A stretch of 64,000 nt of DNA from Actinomycetota bacterium (GTDB lineage Bacteria > Actinomycetota > Actinomycetes > Streptosporangiales > Streptosporangiaceae): contig JAFAYQ010000004.1 in the NCBI GenBank assembly GCA_019240215.1, forward strand, positions 47,993 to 111,992, written 5' to 3'. Below are positions 1 through 6,375 of this stretch, piece after piece. Every line of letters begins with the position of its first letter. The first letter of the stretch is position 1. The notes below the pieces were generated by a model, which was not told the DNA's origin, searched no databases, and was given only the letters and a program-made list of their open reading frames with translations. A program made the translations under genes and the position numbers.

Positions 1-569
1 CCCAGGGCTGCAGCACCGCGTTCGCCGGCCTGTCCCGGCGGCTCACGAACTCGGCCCTGCGCCAGGTGGTCGACGGCTTCGGCATCGGCGCCAAGTGGCG
101 GCTGCCGCTGCCCGCGTTCTCCGGCAGCGTCCCCAACGCCACCACCGACGGCCAGCTGGCGGGGGAGACCATCGGCCAGGGCGTCCAGGTCAGCCCGCTG
201 ACCATGGCGCTGGTGGCCGGGGCGGTGGCCAGCGGCGCGTACCACGAGCCGATCCTGGTCAACGACCCGGCCGCATCGCCTCCGGCCTCGTCGTCGACGC
301 TGTCGGCCAGCGCCCTGAGCTCGCTCCGGTCGCTGATGCGGACGGCGGTGACCAAGGGCGCGGCCCAGAGCGCCAACGTGTCCGGCGGCGCCGTCTACGG
401 CCAGACCGCCCTGGTCCAGTCGGGCACCGGCTCGCACACCCAGTGGCAGAGCTGGTTCGTCGGCTACCGCGGGGACGTGGCGTTCGCCGTCCTGACCGCC
501 AGCACCTCGTCCCAGACCTCCTCGTCGATCCTGGCCGGCCAGTTCCTGACCGAACTCCACAACGGCTGA
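1..569 (+). CDS. C-terminal part of a penicillin-binding-type transpeptidase (5' end outside window)
   Basis: The reading frame is open from the left edge (first full codon at base 3) to TGA at 567-569. The visible part resembles the last third of a class B penicillin-binding protein, an extracytoplasmic enzyme that cross-links peptidoglycan: GETIGQG-like strand, then QVSPLTMALVAGAVASG, then VYGQTALVQSGTG followed by QSWFVGYRGDVAFAV. In active enzymes the segment before SWFVGY reads GKTGTAE; here the lysine and glycine of KTG are Gln and Ala. The SxxK and SxN motifs would lie upstream and cannot be seen. It may be an inactive, MecA_N-type or otherwise diverged family member. The fold assignment is fairly safe; catalytic activity is doubtful. 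Confidence 0.75.
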   Translation, partial: QGCSTAFAGLSRRLTNSALRQVVDGFGIGAKWRLPLPAFSGSVPNATTDGQLAGETIGQGVQVSPLTMALVAGAVASGAYHEPILVNDPAASPPASSSTLSASALSSLRSLMRTAVTKGAAQSANVSGGAVYGQTALVQSGTGSHTQWQSWFVGYRGDVAFAVLTASTSSQTSSSILAGQFLTELHNG

Positions 570-1103
570 CTCCCGTCCCGCCCTGCCGCTGGCTCCCACC
601 CCGCCGATCGCTCCCCCCGCCCCGCCCCGCCCCGCCGCTGGCCGCCGCCCTGCCGTCCCGTTACCTTTTCGTTATATAAAAAGCTGTAACTCAATGCAAC
701 CAATTGACTACTCTCCGACGTCTTAACTGGTGACTGAGATCCGCTCGGGGGTTGCGGCCTCAGTCAGCCTAGAGCCGGGCCTCATCTCAGGGGAGGCCCG
801 GACATCCGGACCGGCTCCGACCCTGCCGGTCGACCCCCGCGGGCGCGAGGTCACCGCCACCGCCCGCGGGGGTCACTCCCGCTGCCGCTGCGCCCGGGTT
901 CGTTTGCCCGCAATGTCACATTGATGGCACTCTTTTGCCCGCGATGTCACAGTGCGCCCCAGCGGGCGGGCCGCCTCCAGTTCGGGCTCCGGTCACCTGG
1001 GAGCTACGGGAATCTGGGTTGGCGGTTCGGTGTTACAGGTGTACGGTCGGGCGAGCAGGGCATCGCGTGCGAAGGCTTGCGGCGTCCGGCTGACAATTCC
1101 ATA
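570..1103. other. Intergenic region between the transpeptidase gene and ssrA
   Basis: No gene is supported here. A pyrimidine-rich stretch after the stop codon is followed by a patch of unusually low GC (about 660-725) and then a stretch containing an 18-bp direct repeat. The ssrA promoter should lie in the last 100 bases, but no clear -35/-10 pair can be named. Confidence 0.5.
903..951. repeat. Two 18-bp direct repeats, 31-bp period
   Basis: TTTGCCCGCAATGTCACA at 903-920 recurs at 934-951 with one A-to-G change. The motif contains a TGTCACA half-site, so it could be a paired protein-binding site or the trace of a mobile-element end. No transposase is nearby. Confidence 0.6.
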
Positions 1104-1476
1104 GGGGGTGAACGGTTTCGACTTCGATGGATGATCCAGGTGAAGCGGGCCGAGGGTTGCGGTTGTGACCTCGTAAATCACGCGACCGTAAACGAATAAG
1201 TGCCAATAAAACGCGCACTAGCGTCGCTCTCGCCGCCTGAGGCGAGTTAGACGCTTGTCAGCCCGGGGACGCTCTCGACCCGGTGTCTGGCATCAGCTAG
1301 AGGGCTTACCTGCCAGCCCGGTCACGGGACTGGTGCGGGACATCTGACAGTGGCTGGGCCCGTCGGCATCTTGCCTGCGTGAATGCTGGGGCCGAGAAAA
1401 TCGAAGCAGTGCTGCGCCCGGAGAAGCCCTGGTGATGCGTTGAAGGACGCGGGTTCGATTCCCGCCACCTCCACCA
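1104..1476 (+). ncRNA. ssrA: Transfer-messenger RNA
   Basis: tmRNA rescues ribosomes stalled on broken messages and adds a degradation tag. The 5' end GGGGGTG pairs with CACCTCC just before a genomically encoded CCA at 1474-1476, forming the tRNA-like acceptor stem. GGTTTCGACT near the 5' end and GGGTTCGATTCCC near the 3' end are the diagnostic tRNA-like segments. The tag reading frame starts at the resume codon GCC at 1202-1204 and runs A-N-K-T-R-T-S-V-A-L-A-A before TGA at 1238-1240. The terminal ALAA is the protease recognition end expected of actinobacterial tags. A hairpin CTCGCCGCC-tga-GGCGAG spans the tag stop codon. The length of about 373 nt is normal for a one-piece tmRNA. Confidence 0.97.
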
Positions 1477-1488
1477 ATTGACCCAGTG

Positions 1489-1519
1489 ACACCCCGGACC
1501 CGATCAGGGTCCGGGGTGT
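1489..1519 (+). terminator. Hairpin terminator of ssrA
   Basis: A perfect 13-bp stem (ACACCCCGGACCC at 1489-1501, complement at 1507-1519) with loop GATCA begins 12 bases after the tmRNA CCA end. Only a weak T-rich tail follows. It also sits eight bases from the end of the convergent DinB-family gene, so it may act in both directions. Confidence 0.85.
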
Positions 1520-1526
1520 TCTGCGT

Positions 1527-2186
1527 TCAGGAGCGGTGCCCCGCCCCCGGTAGCCGCCCGGCCGGCAGCGCCCGCCCGCACAGGACGAGGGCCAGGTCCG
1601 ACGCCGAGCCCGACAGCACCTGGCCCGAACCGCCCGAACCGCCCGGACCGCCTGAGGAGCCCGAACCGAAGGACCAGTCGATGTCGTCGGCCCGCAGCTC
1701 GGTCCCGGCCAGGTCGACCCCGAAGTGCTTGCGGATCAGGCCGGGGGTGAAGGTGGCGAGCACGACCCGCATCGTGTCCTCGGGCACCGGAAGGTCGAGG
1801 CCGAGGGCAACCGCGATGTCCTGCCCGTGGACGACGTCGTGGGTGAGCCCGGCGGACGGCTCGCCGCCGGGCGGCTTCCAGACCGTGTGCTCCCGTTCGC
1901 GCAGGGCGGCGACCAGCTCGGGCGGCGGCACCGCCCCGTCGCGGCGGGCGGCCCGGTTGGCCATCCGGTCGAAGTTCCCGCCCGCCCGGGCCAGCTCGGC
2001 CAGGAAGCGCGCGGGCCGGTAGCGCAGCGGCATCAGGATGTGGGCGGTCACCTCGCGGACCCGCCAGCCGGCACACAGGCTGGGCCGGTCCCAGTCGGCC
2101 GGCGAAAGCGCGGCCAGCAGGTCGGTGAGCTGGCGGCGGTGGGCGGCCAGCATCGCGGCCAGCTCGGTGTCGCCCGGGCCGGTCAC
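1527..2186 (-). CDS. DinB / maleylpyruvate-isomerase-like family protein
   Basis: The 219-residue protein shows the four-helix DinB-like fold of the TIGR03083 group. The N-terminal helix AAHRRQLTDLLAALSPADWDRPSLCAGWRVREVTAHI carries the metal-ligand-type histidine, and the later THDVVHGQDIAVALG supplies the second histidine segment. Members are often thiol-dependent (mycothiol) transferases or isomerases, but the substrate cannot be read here. The GTG start at 2186 overlaps the stop of the SRPBCC gene by four bases (GTGA), so the two are translationally coupled. The C-terminus has a Gly/Ser-rich insertion (GSGSSGGPGGSGGSG). It is the last gene of the ArsR operon. Confidence 0.8.
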   Translation of the reverse strand: MTGPGDTELAAMLAAHRRQLTDLLAALSPADWDRPSLCAGWRVREVTAHILMPLRYRPARFLAELARAGGNFDRMANRAARRDGAVPPPELVAALREREHTVWKPPGGEPSAGLTHDVVHGQDIAVALGLDLPVPEDTMRVVLATFTPGLIRKHFGVDLAGTELRADDIDWSFGSGSSGGPGGSGGSGQVLSGSASDLALVLCGRALPAGRLPGAGHRS

Positions 2187-2641
2187 CGCGCACCGTCCGC
2201 GGCCAGCTGGGCGAGGTGGGCGGCGAACCGATCCAGCGAGGTGAGGAACCCGGCCTGGGCCTCCGGCCGCCGGAACGGTTCGGGCACGTTGGTCTGCCGG
2301 ATGTGGACCTCGGTCCGGTCCGCGCCCACGTCGGTGAACGTGGCGGTGACGGTCATGCCGCTGTGGTCGTCGGTCCACACCAGCCGCTCGGGCTCGACCA
2401 CCTCCACGTAGGTGGCCCGGGTCGGGTACTCGCTGCCGTCGGCGTCGTTGACCATGACGGTCTCGAACACCCCGCCCGGCCGGGGATCGACCCGGATGCG
2501 CTCGACCGGCGCGCTGGTGCCCGTCGGTCCCCAGAAGTGGGTCAGGTGCTCGGGGGTGATCATGCACCGGAACACCAGCGGCCGGGGCGCGTCGAACACC
2601 CGGGTGAACGACAGCTCGCCCACGGTTGCCTGCTGATCCAT
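2183..2641 (-). CDS. SRPBCC / AHSA1-like domain protein
   Basis: This 152-residue protein belongs to the START-like AHSA1 family. RVFDAPRPLVFRCMITPEHLTHFWGP is the typical N-terminal strand-helix region, followed by GGVFETVMVNDADGSEYPTRATYVEVVEPERLVWTDD and FTDVGADRTEVHI. The fold forms a hydrophobic pocket; in ArsR-linked operons such proteins probably bind a small ligand, but none is known here. ATG at 2641 overlaps the arsR-type stop by one base (TAATG), and its own stop overlaps the DinB-like start. The three genes therefore form a tightly coupled unit of a kind common in actinobacteria. Confidence 0.88.
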   Translation of the reverse strand: MDQQATVGELSFTRVFDAPRPLVFRCMITPEHLTHFWGPTGTSAPVERIRVDPRPGGVFETVMVNDADGSEYPTRATYVEVVEPERLVWTDDHSGMTVTATFTDVGADRTEVHIRQTNVPEPFRRPEAQAGFLTSLDRFAAHLAQLAADGAR

Positions 2642-3009
2642 TACTGGTCCTCCTCGTCGTTCCGGCCCCCGGACGGCCCGGCCTGGAGGTCGCGGAGGTG
2701 GGCGTCGAGCTGGTCGAACCGCTCGTCCCAGATCCGCCGGTGCTCCTCGATCCACTCGACCGCCGGGTCGAGGGCGGCCCGTTCCAGGTGGCACGGCCGG
2801 AACTGGGCGTCGCGCGACCGCGAGATCAGGCCGGAGCGCTCCAGCACCTTCAGGTGCTTGGAGATCCCCGGCAGGCTCATGTCGAACGGGGCGGCCAGCT
2901 CGTTCACGGTCGCGTCCCCCCGGGCCAGGCGGGCCACGATGGCCCGCCTGGTCGGATCGGCCAGCGCGGTGAAGGTGGCGTCGAGCCGCTCGTCAGCCAG
3001 CGGCATCAT
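2641..3009 (-). CDS. ArsR-family winged-helix transcriptional regulator
   Basis: The 122-residue protein has the ArsR helix-turn-helix: FTALADPTRRAIVARLARGDATVNELAAPFDMSLPGISKHLKVLERSGLI, then a basic wing (SRSRDAQFRPCHL) and a C-terminal dimer helix. No cysteine pair for metal sensing is visible in the recognition region, so it is probably not a metal sensor; ArsR regulators paired with SRPBCC genes form their own branch. Two ATGs at 3009 and 3006 follow GAGGT. It is the promoter-proximal gene of the operon and probably represses it through the AT-rich repeat just upstream. Confidence 0.9.
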   Translation of the reverse strand: MMPLADERLDATFTALADPTRRAIVARLARGDATVNELAAPFDMSLPGISKHLKVLERSGLISRSRDAQFRPCHLERAALDPAVEWIEEHRRIWDERFDQLDAHLRDLQAGPSGGRNDEEDQ

Positions 3010-3040
3010 CCGGACCTCATGCAGCCAACATTACCCATCG

Positions 3041-3064
3041 GTTAATTAGCTGACAAGTTAATTA
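3041..3064. promoter_or_regulatory. Likely ArsR-type operator: duplicated GTTAATTA
   Basis: GTTAATTA occurs at 3041-3048 and again at 3057-3064, one and a half helical turns apart and 32 bases before the arsR-type start. Each copy is nearly self-complementary, giving an AT-rich island in GC-rich DNA. The position suits autoregulation; this is inferred from location and symmetry only. Confidence 0.5.
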
Positions 3065-3079
3065 CGACCGGACCGCCCG

Positions 3080-3241
3080 CTACGGGATCACCACCAGCCG
3101 CTTGCCCCGCAGGTCGGTCCGCGTCCACGCGCGCTCGATCTGGCTGAGGGGAACCCGTTCCACGCCGGCCACGAGCTTCCCGTCGCGGACCCAATCGATG
3201 ATTGGTTGATAAAGGGCGGACGTCGGCCCGGATGGGCGGGC
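3080..3241 (-). pseudogene. Remnant of a zinc-type alcohol dehydrogenase / quinone oxidoreductase C-terminus
   Basis: Read on the minus strand, the stretch encodes QPIIDWVRDGKLVAG then VERVPLSQIERAWTRTD, LRGKRLVVIP and a stop at 3080-3082. This matches the end of medium-chain dehydrogenase/quinone oxidoreductase proteins, where a hydrophobic strand precedes the final RGKxVV. Nothing upstream encodes the catalytic or Rossmann domain; the frame runs straight into the stop codon of the FCD regulator gene. It is most easily explained as the tail of a gene whose front was deleted when the neighbouring regulator arrived or was rearranged. Confidence 0.6.
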
Positions 3242-3955
3242 TCAGCGCGGGCTGAGGTCCTGGCTGGCGATCAGCAGCTCGCTGGTGCGGCGGATGTGCT
3301 CCTCGATGAGGGTGACGGCCCGGTCCGCGTCGCGGCCGACGGCGGCGTCCATGATGGCCCGGTGCTCGCCCGCGATGTCCCGCTGGGTGCGCAGCTGGGC
3401 GGGCCGGGACCAGCAGCGGTACACCTCGGCGATGGCCCGCAGCCGGGTCGCGTAGCCGACCAGGTAGTGGTTGGGGCAGCCCGCCAGCAGGGCCAGATGG
3501 AACGCCTCGTGGGCGGCCAGCCAGTCCTCGGCGATGTCGCCGGGCCCGGAATCGCCTGCCGCCGTGGCCACCGCCGCGTCGGCGGCCGCCGTGCCGCGGG
3601 CCAGCGCGTGGTGCTTGGCCACCACGTCGGTCTCCCAGCCGAGGTCGCCGTGGGTGACCGCGTCCCTGAGCACCATCGTCTCGATCGCCACCCGGGCCGC
3701 GGTCAGCTGGGCGAGCTCGTCGACCGACACCTCGATCACCCGGAACCCGAGCTGGGCCTCGGTGCTGGCCAGCCCCTGCTCGACCAGCCGGGTCAGCACC
3801 TCGCGGAGCACGCCGGTGCTCACCCCGTAGCGCTCGCCCAGGCCGGCGAACCCGAGCCGGGCCCCGGGCGCCAGCCGCCCGTTGAGGATGTCGGCCCGCA
3901 GCTCACCCAGCACCCGATCGGACCGGGTGGGGGCGGTGCCGGTACGACGGGCCAT
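3242..3955 (-). CDS. GntR-family regulator, FadR/FCD subclass
   Basis: The 237-residue protein has an N-terminal winged helix (VLGELRADILNGRLAPGARLGFAGLGERYGVSTGVLREVLTRLVEQGLA) and an all-helical FCD ligand-binding domain with the expected acidic and histidine positions (HEAFHLALLAGC, RDIAGEHRAIMDAA, LIEEHI). FCD regulators sense small carboxylates or related metabolites. It diverges from an alpha/beta hydrolase gene across a 110-bp AT-rich gap and probably controls it and itself. The stop codon abuts the oxidoreductase remnant. Confidence 0.9.
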   Translation of the reverse strand: MARRTGTAPTRSDRVLGELRADILNGRLAPGARLGFAGLGERYGVSTGVLREVLTRLVEQGLASTEAQLGFRVIEVSVDELAQLTAARVAIETMVLRDAVTHGDLGWETDVVAKHHALARGTAAADAAVATAAGDSGPGDIAEDWLAAHEAFHLALLAGCPNHYLVGYATRLRAIAEVYRCWSRPAQLRTQRDIAGEHRAIMDAAVGRDADRAVTLIEEHIRRTSELLIASQDLSPR

Positions 3956-3981
3956 GCCCGCATACTAATCGAAACCCTTTC

Positions 3982-4015
3982 AGAATTTCAAAATAATGTT
4001 GACATCTCGAATTCT
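3982..4015. promoter_or_regulatory. Inverted repeat in the regulator/hydrolase divergent promoter region
   Basis: AGAATT at 3982-3987 is mirrored by AATTCT at 4010-4015, and ATGTTGACAT lies between them. The whole segment is AT-rich compared with its surroundings. It is a candidate operator for the FCD regulator and promoter core for both genes; no experimentally defined consensus was matched. Confidence 0.4.
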
Positions 4016-4065
4016 CCTCTGCTTGGCTGGGCGGCACGGCGAGCCATGAAGGCCAGGAGGCAGCG

Positions 4066-5010
4066 ATGGCAGGCGACCCCGCTCAGCGTGACGTCTTCGT
4101 CCCGCACGGGTTTCCCGAGCAGCAGGTCGATCTCGGCGAGATCACCCTGAACTACGCGGAGACCGGGTCCCCCGGCCGCCCGGCCCTGCTGCTGGTGCCC
4201 GAGCAGACCGGGTCGTGGTGGGGTTACGAGGAGGCGATGCGGCTGCTGGCCGCCGACTTCCACGTGTTCGCGGTCGACCTGCGCGGCCAGGGCCGCAGCT
4301 CCTGGACCCCCAAGCGCTACAGCCTCGACAACTTCGGCAACGACCTGGTCCGCTTCATCGCCCTGGTGATCAAGCGGCCGGTGATCGTGGCCGGCAACTC
4401 CTCCGGCGGGCTGCTGGCCGCCTGGCTGTCGGCCTACGCGATGCCCGGGCAGATCCGCGGCGCGCTGTGCGAGGACGCCCCGTTCTTCGCCTCCGAGCTG
4501 GTCCCGGCGGTCGGGCACAACATCCGCCAGGCGGCCGGGGTGATGTTCGAGCTGTACCGCGACTACCTGGGCGACCAGTGGCGGGTGGGGGACTGGGCCG
4601 GGTTCGTGGCCGCCGCTCAGGCCTCGCCGTCGAAGATGCTGCAGCTGTTCCCGCACGCGGACGAGCCGACCCAGAATCTCAAGGAGTACGACCCCGAGTG
4701 GGCCCGGGTGTTCTACGAGGGCACGGTCGCCCTCAACTGCCCCCAGGACCGGATGCTGGCCCAGGTCAAGACCCCGATCCTGATGACCCAGCACGGGCGG
4801 GCGATCGACCCCGACACCGGCGAGCTGCTCGGGGCGCTGTCGGACCTGCAGGCCGAGCAGGCCCGCAAGCTGATGGAGGCGGCCGGCGCGAAGGTCGACT
4901 ACGTGTCGGCGCCGGACGCGCTGCACATGATGCACCAGTTCGACCCGCCCCGGTACGTCAAGATCCTCACCGACTGGGCGTCGACCCTGCCGGCTGGACC
5001 CGGCGCCTGA
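4066..5010 (+). CDS. Alpha/beta hydrolase
   Basis: The 314-residue enzyme has the canonical fold: LNYAETGSPGRPALLLVPEQTGSWWGYE, the strand VFAVDLRGQGRSSWTPKRYSLDNFGNDL, and nucleophile elbow GNSSGG (central Ser). A late acid (VKTPILMTQHGRAIDPDTGE) and catalytic His near DALHMMHQFDPPRY complete the triad. The oxyanion region is PEQTGSWW rather than HG. Substrate is unknown; ester or C-C hydrolysis is possible. ATG at 4066 is preceded by CAGGAGG. It is transcribed away from the FCD regulator, its likely controller. Its last 44 bases overlap the 3' end of the convergent GDPD-like gene. Confidence 0.88.
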   Translation: MAGDPAQRDVFVPHGFPEQQVDLGEITLNYAETGSPGRPALLLVPEQTGSWWGYEEAMRLLAADFHVFAVDLRGQGRSSWTPKRYSLDNFGNDLVRFIALVIKRPVIVAGNSSGGLLAAWLSAYAMPGQIRGALCEDAPFFASELVPAVGHNIRQAAGVMFELYRDYLGDQWRVGDWAGFVAAAQASPSKMLQLFPHADEPTQNLKEYDPEWARVFYEGTVALNCPQDRMLAQVKTPILMTQHGRAIDPDTGELLGALSDLQAEQARKLMEAAGAKVDYVSAPDALHMMHQFDPPRYVKILTDWASTLPAGPGA

Positions 5011-5791
5011 CCGCGTACTCCGGCCGGTCGGTGACGAGGATGCCCACCCGCGGATCGCTCAGGTAGCGGCCGATCCGCCGGTCGTCGTTGACCGTCCACA
5101 CCATCACCCGCAGCCCGGCCGCCACGCACCGGGACAGCACCGCGGGCCGGGCGTACCGGTAGTTCATCGCCACCCAGCCGGCCCCGCTGGCCCGCACCGC
5201 CGCCAGCGGGAACGACCACGGCCAGCGCAGCCGGCGCAGGTCGGCCGCGACCGACCCCCAGCCGAACCCGACCGACAGCCCGACCGAAACGGCCGGGAAC
5301 GCCGCCCGGATGACCGCGACCGACTCCCGGTCCGGCGTCGTCACCAGGAACCGGCCGGGCCCGAACGCCGCCAGCGCCAGCTCGACGGCGTCCCGCTCGA
5401 ACCCGGTCCCCTTGAGGTCGACGTGCCCCCGCACCCCGCCGTCGGCCAGCACCCGCATGACGTCGCGGGCCAGCAGCGCCGCCGGCCCAGCGGGCCGGCC
5501 AGCCGAGTGCTGAGCCACCAGCGCCCCGCCCGCGGCCCGGCCGACGTCGAACTCCGCGTACTCGGCTCCTGACGTCACCACCGCCTCATAGGCGGCCAGC
5601 GACCCCGGCCGGGCCCGCTCGGCGCCCCCGCTGTGCGCGGAGACCAGCACCTGGTCCACGGCCTTCAGCGTAGGCGCGGGCGGCCGGTCAGCTGCCGTCC
5701 GGGCCGGGGGCGATCTCGCCTCGGCCGCCGCGCAGTCGGTGACCAGCAGCACCGCTCCCAGGGCGCCGAGAACCGGGAGGAGACGAGTCAC
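4967..5791 (-). CDS. Glycerophosphodiester phosphodiesterase-like exported protein, diverged active site
   Basis: The 274-residue protein begins with a signal sequence ending in LLVTDC, a possible lipoprotein site with an atypical Asp at -1. The GDPD barrel is recognisable in VSAHSGGAERARPGSLAAYEAVVTSGAEYAEFDVGRAAGGALVAQHS and the closing VNDDRRIGRYLSDPRVGILVTDRPEY. In active enzymes these positions read HRG, PENT and E-x-D; here the HR pair is HS and the ENT glutamate is absent, although EFD and the later His remain. It may be a binding protein or have altered chemistry. The 3' end overlaps the hydrolase gene by 44 bases in convergent orientation. Confidence 0.7.
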   Translation of the reverse strand: MTRLLPVLGALGAVLLVTDCAAAEARSPPARTAADRPPAPTLKAVDQVLVSAHSGGAERARPGSLAAYEAVVTSGAEYAEFDVGRAAGGALVAQHSAGRPAGPAALLARDVMRVLADGGVRGHVDLKGTGFERDAVELALAAFGPGRFLVTTPDRESVAVIRAAFPAVSVGLSVGFGWGSVAADLRRLRWPWSFPLAAVRASGAGWVAMNYRYARPAVLSRCVAAGLRVMVWTVNDDRRIGRYLSDPRVGILVTDRPEYAVRRRVQPAGSTPSR

Positions 5792-6091
5792 AGTCGTTGA
5801 TACGCTCCCGCCGTCGAGCGGGATTGGCTCCGCGTCGTTACCGCCAGTCGGCGAAATAGCGACAAAACGGTTATTAACCTTTTATTCGGTAAATAATTGC
5901 GCGTTGGTCGGCGGCCACGAAAATCCACGTTAAAAACATGCATCTACGCAGGTCAAACCCTTTGGCCCGGAATGATCGGCAGAAAAGTCGGGAAGGTCAT
6001 AGCGATTTATACGGCGAGATGCCTGCAGGCCCCCGCGACGCGTGGTTACCATGACTCGTCAGTAAGCGACATTACACAAAGCGTGTGCATC
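5792..6091. other. Intergenic region, AT-rich for this genome
   Basis: About 300 bases separate the divergent GDPD-like gene and a small plus-strand gene. GTTATTAACCTTTTATTCGG around 5870-5890 and TTAAAAACATGCATC around 5930-5944 are much richer in A+T than the neighbourhood and probably hold promoters for both directions. No RNA gene or longer conserved frame is evident. Confidence 0.45.
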
Positions 6092-6337
6092 ATGACTGTC
6101 AGTCCGCCTGCCGCACCGTACGAGGAATGGCTGAGGATGAGCGACCTGATTGATCTGACGTCCCGACTGCTGGACGACGGTTTCGTTATCTGCACCGAAA
6201 AGACCGGTGGGCAGTTCACCGTGCTGCTGCGCCGGACCCGGGCCGAGGGCCGCCGGGTGTTCCGCGGTACCGGCGCCAACTTCCCGGACGCCCTGGTCGA
6301 CGCGGCCGAGGAGGCCGCCTTTACCACCGCGGCCTAG
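6092..6337 (+). CDS. Small conserved-looking hypothetical protein
   Basis: The 81-residue product reads MTVSPPAAPYEEWLRMSDLIDLTSRLLDDG and continues with FVICTEKTGGQFTVLLRRTR and NFPDALVDAAEEAAFTTAA. It looks like a compact alpha/beta protein with codon use typical of the genome. Two starts are possible: ATG at 6092, or ATG at 6137 with GAGG eleven bases upstream, giving 66 residues. No family is recognised. It converges on the monooxygenase-cluster activator; both genes terminate inside the same 14-bp tandem repeat. Confidence 0.55.
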   Translation: MTVSPPAAPYEEWLRMSDLIDLTSRLLDDGFVICTEKTGGQFTVLLRRTRAEGRRVFRGTGANFPDALVDAAEEAAFTTAA

Positions 6338-6375
6338 GACCGAGCCGCTAGGACCGAGCCGCTAGGACGGGGCCG
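6334..6375. repeat. Three tandem 14-bp units bridging two convergent stop codons
   Basis: CTAGGACCGAGCCG is present at 6334-6347 and 6348-6361, with a third copy differing at two bases at 6362-6375. The first unit carries the TAG stop of the small plus-strand gene; the third carries the TAG stop of the minus-strand activator, because CTAG is its own complement. Confidence 0.85.

Noticed and set aside
903..951. Insertion-sequence ends
   Set aside because: The two motifs are direct, not inverted, and no transposase or target duplication is present.
95..2411. Several long open frames antisense or out of frame to the transpeptidase, DinB-like and SRPBCC genes
   Set aside because: They are Arg/Pro/Gly-rich translations typical of the wrong frame in GC-rich DNA and overlap genes with recognisable domains.
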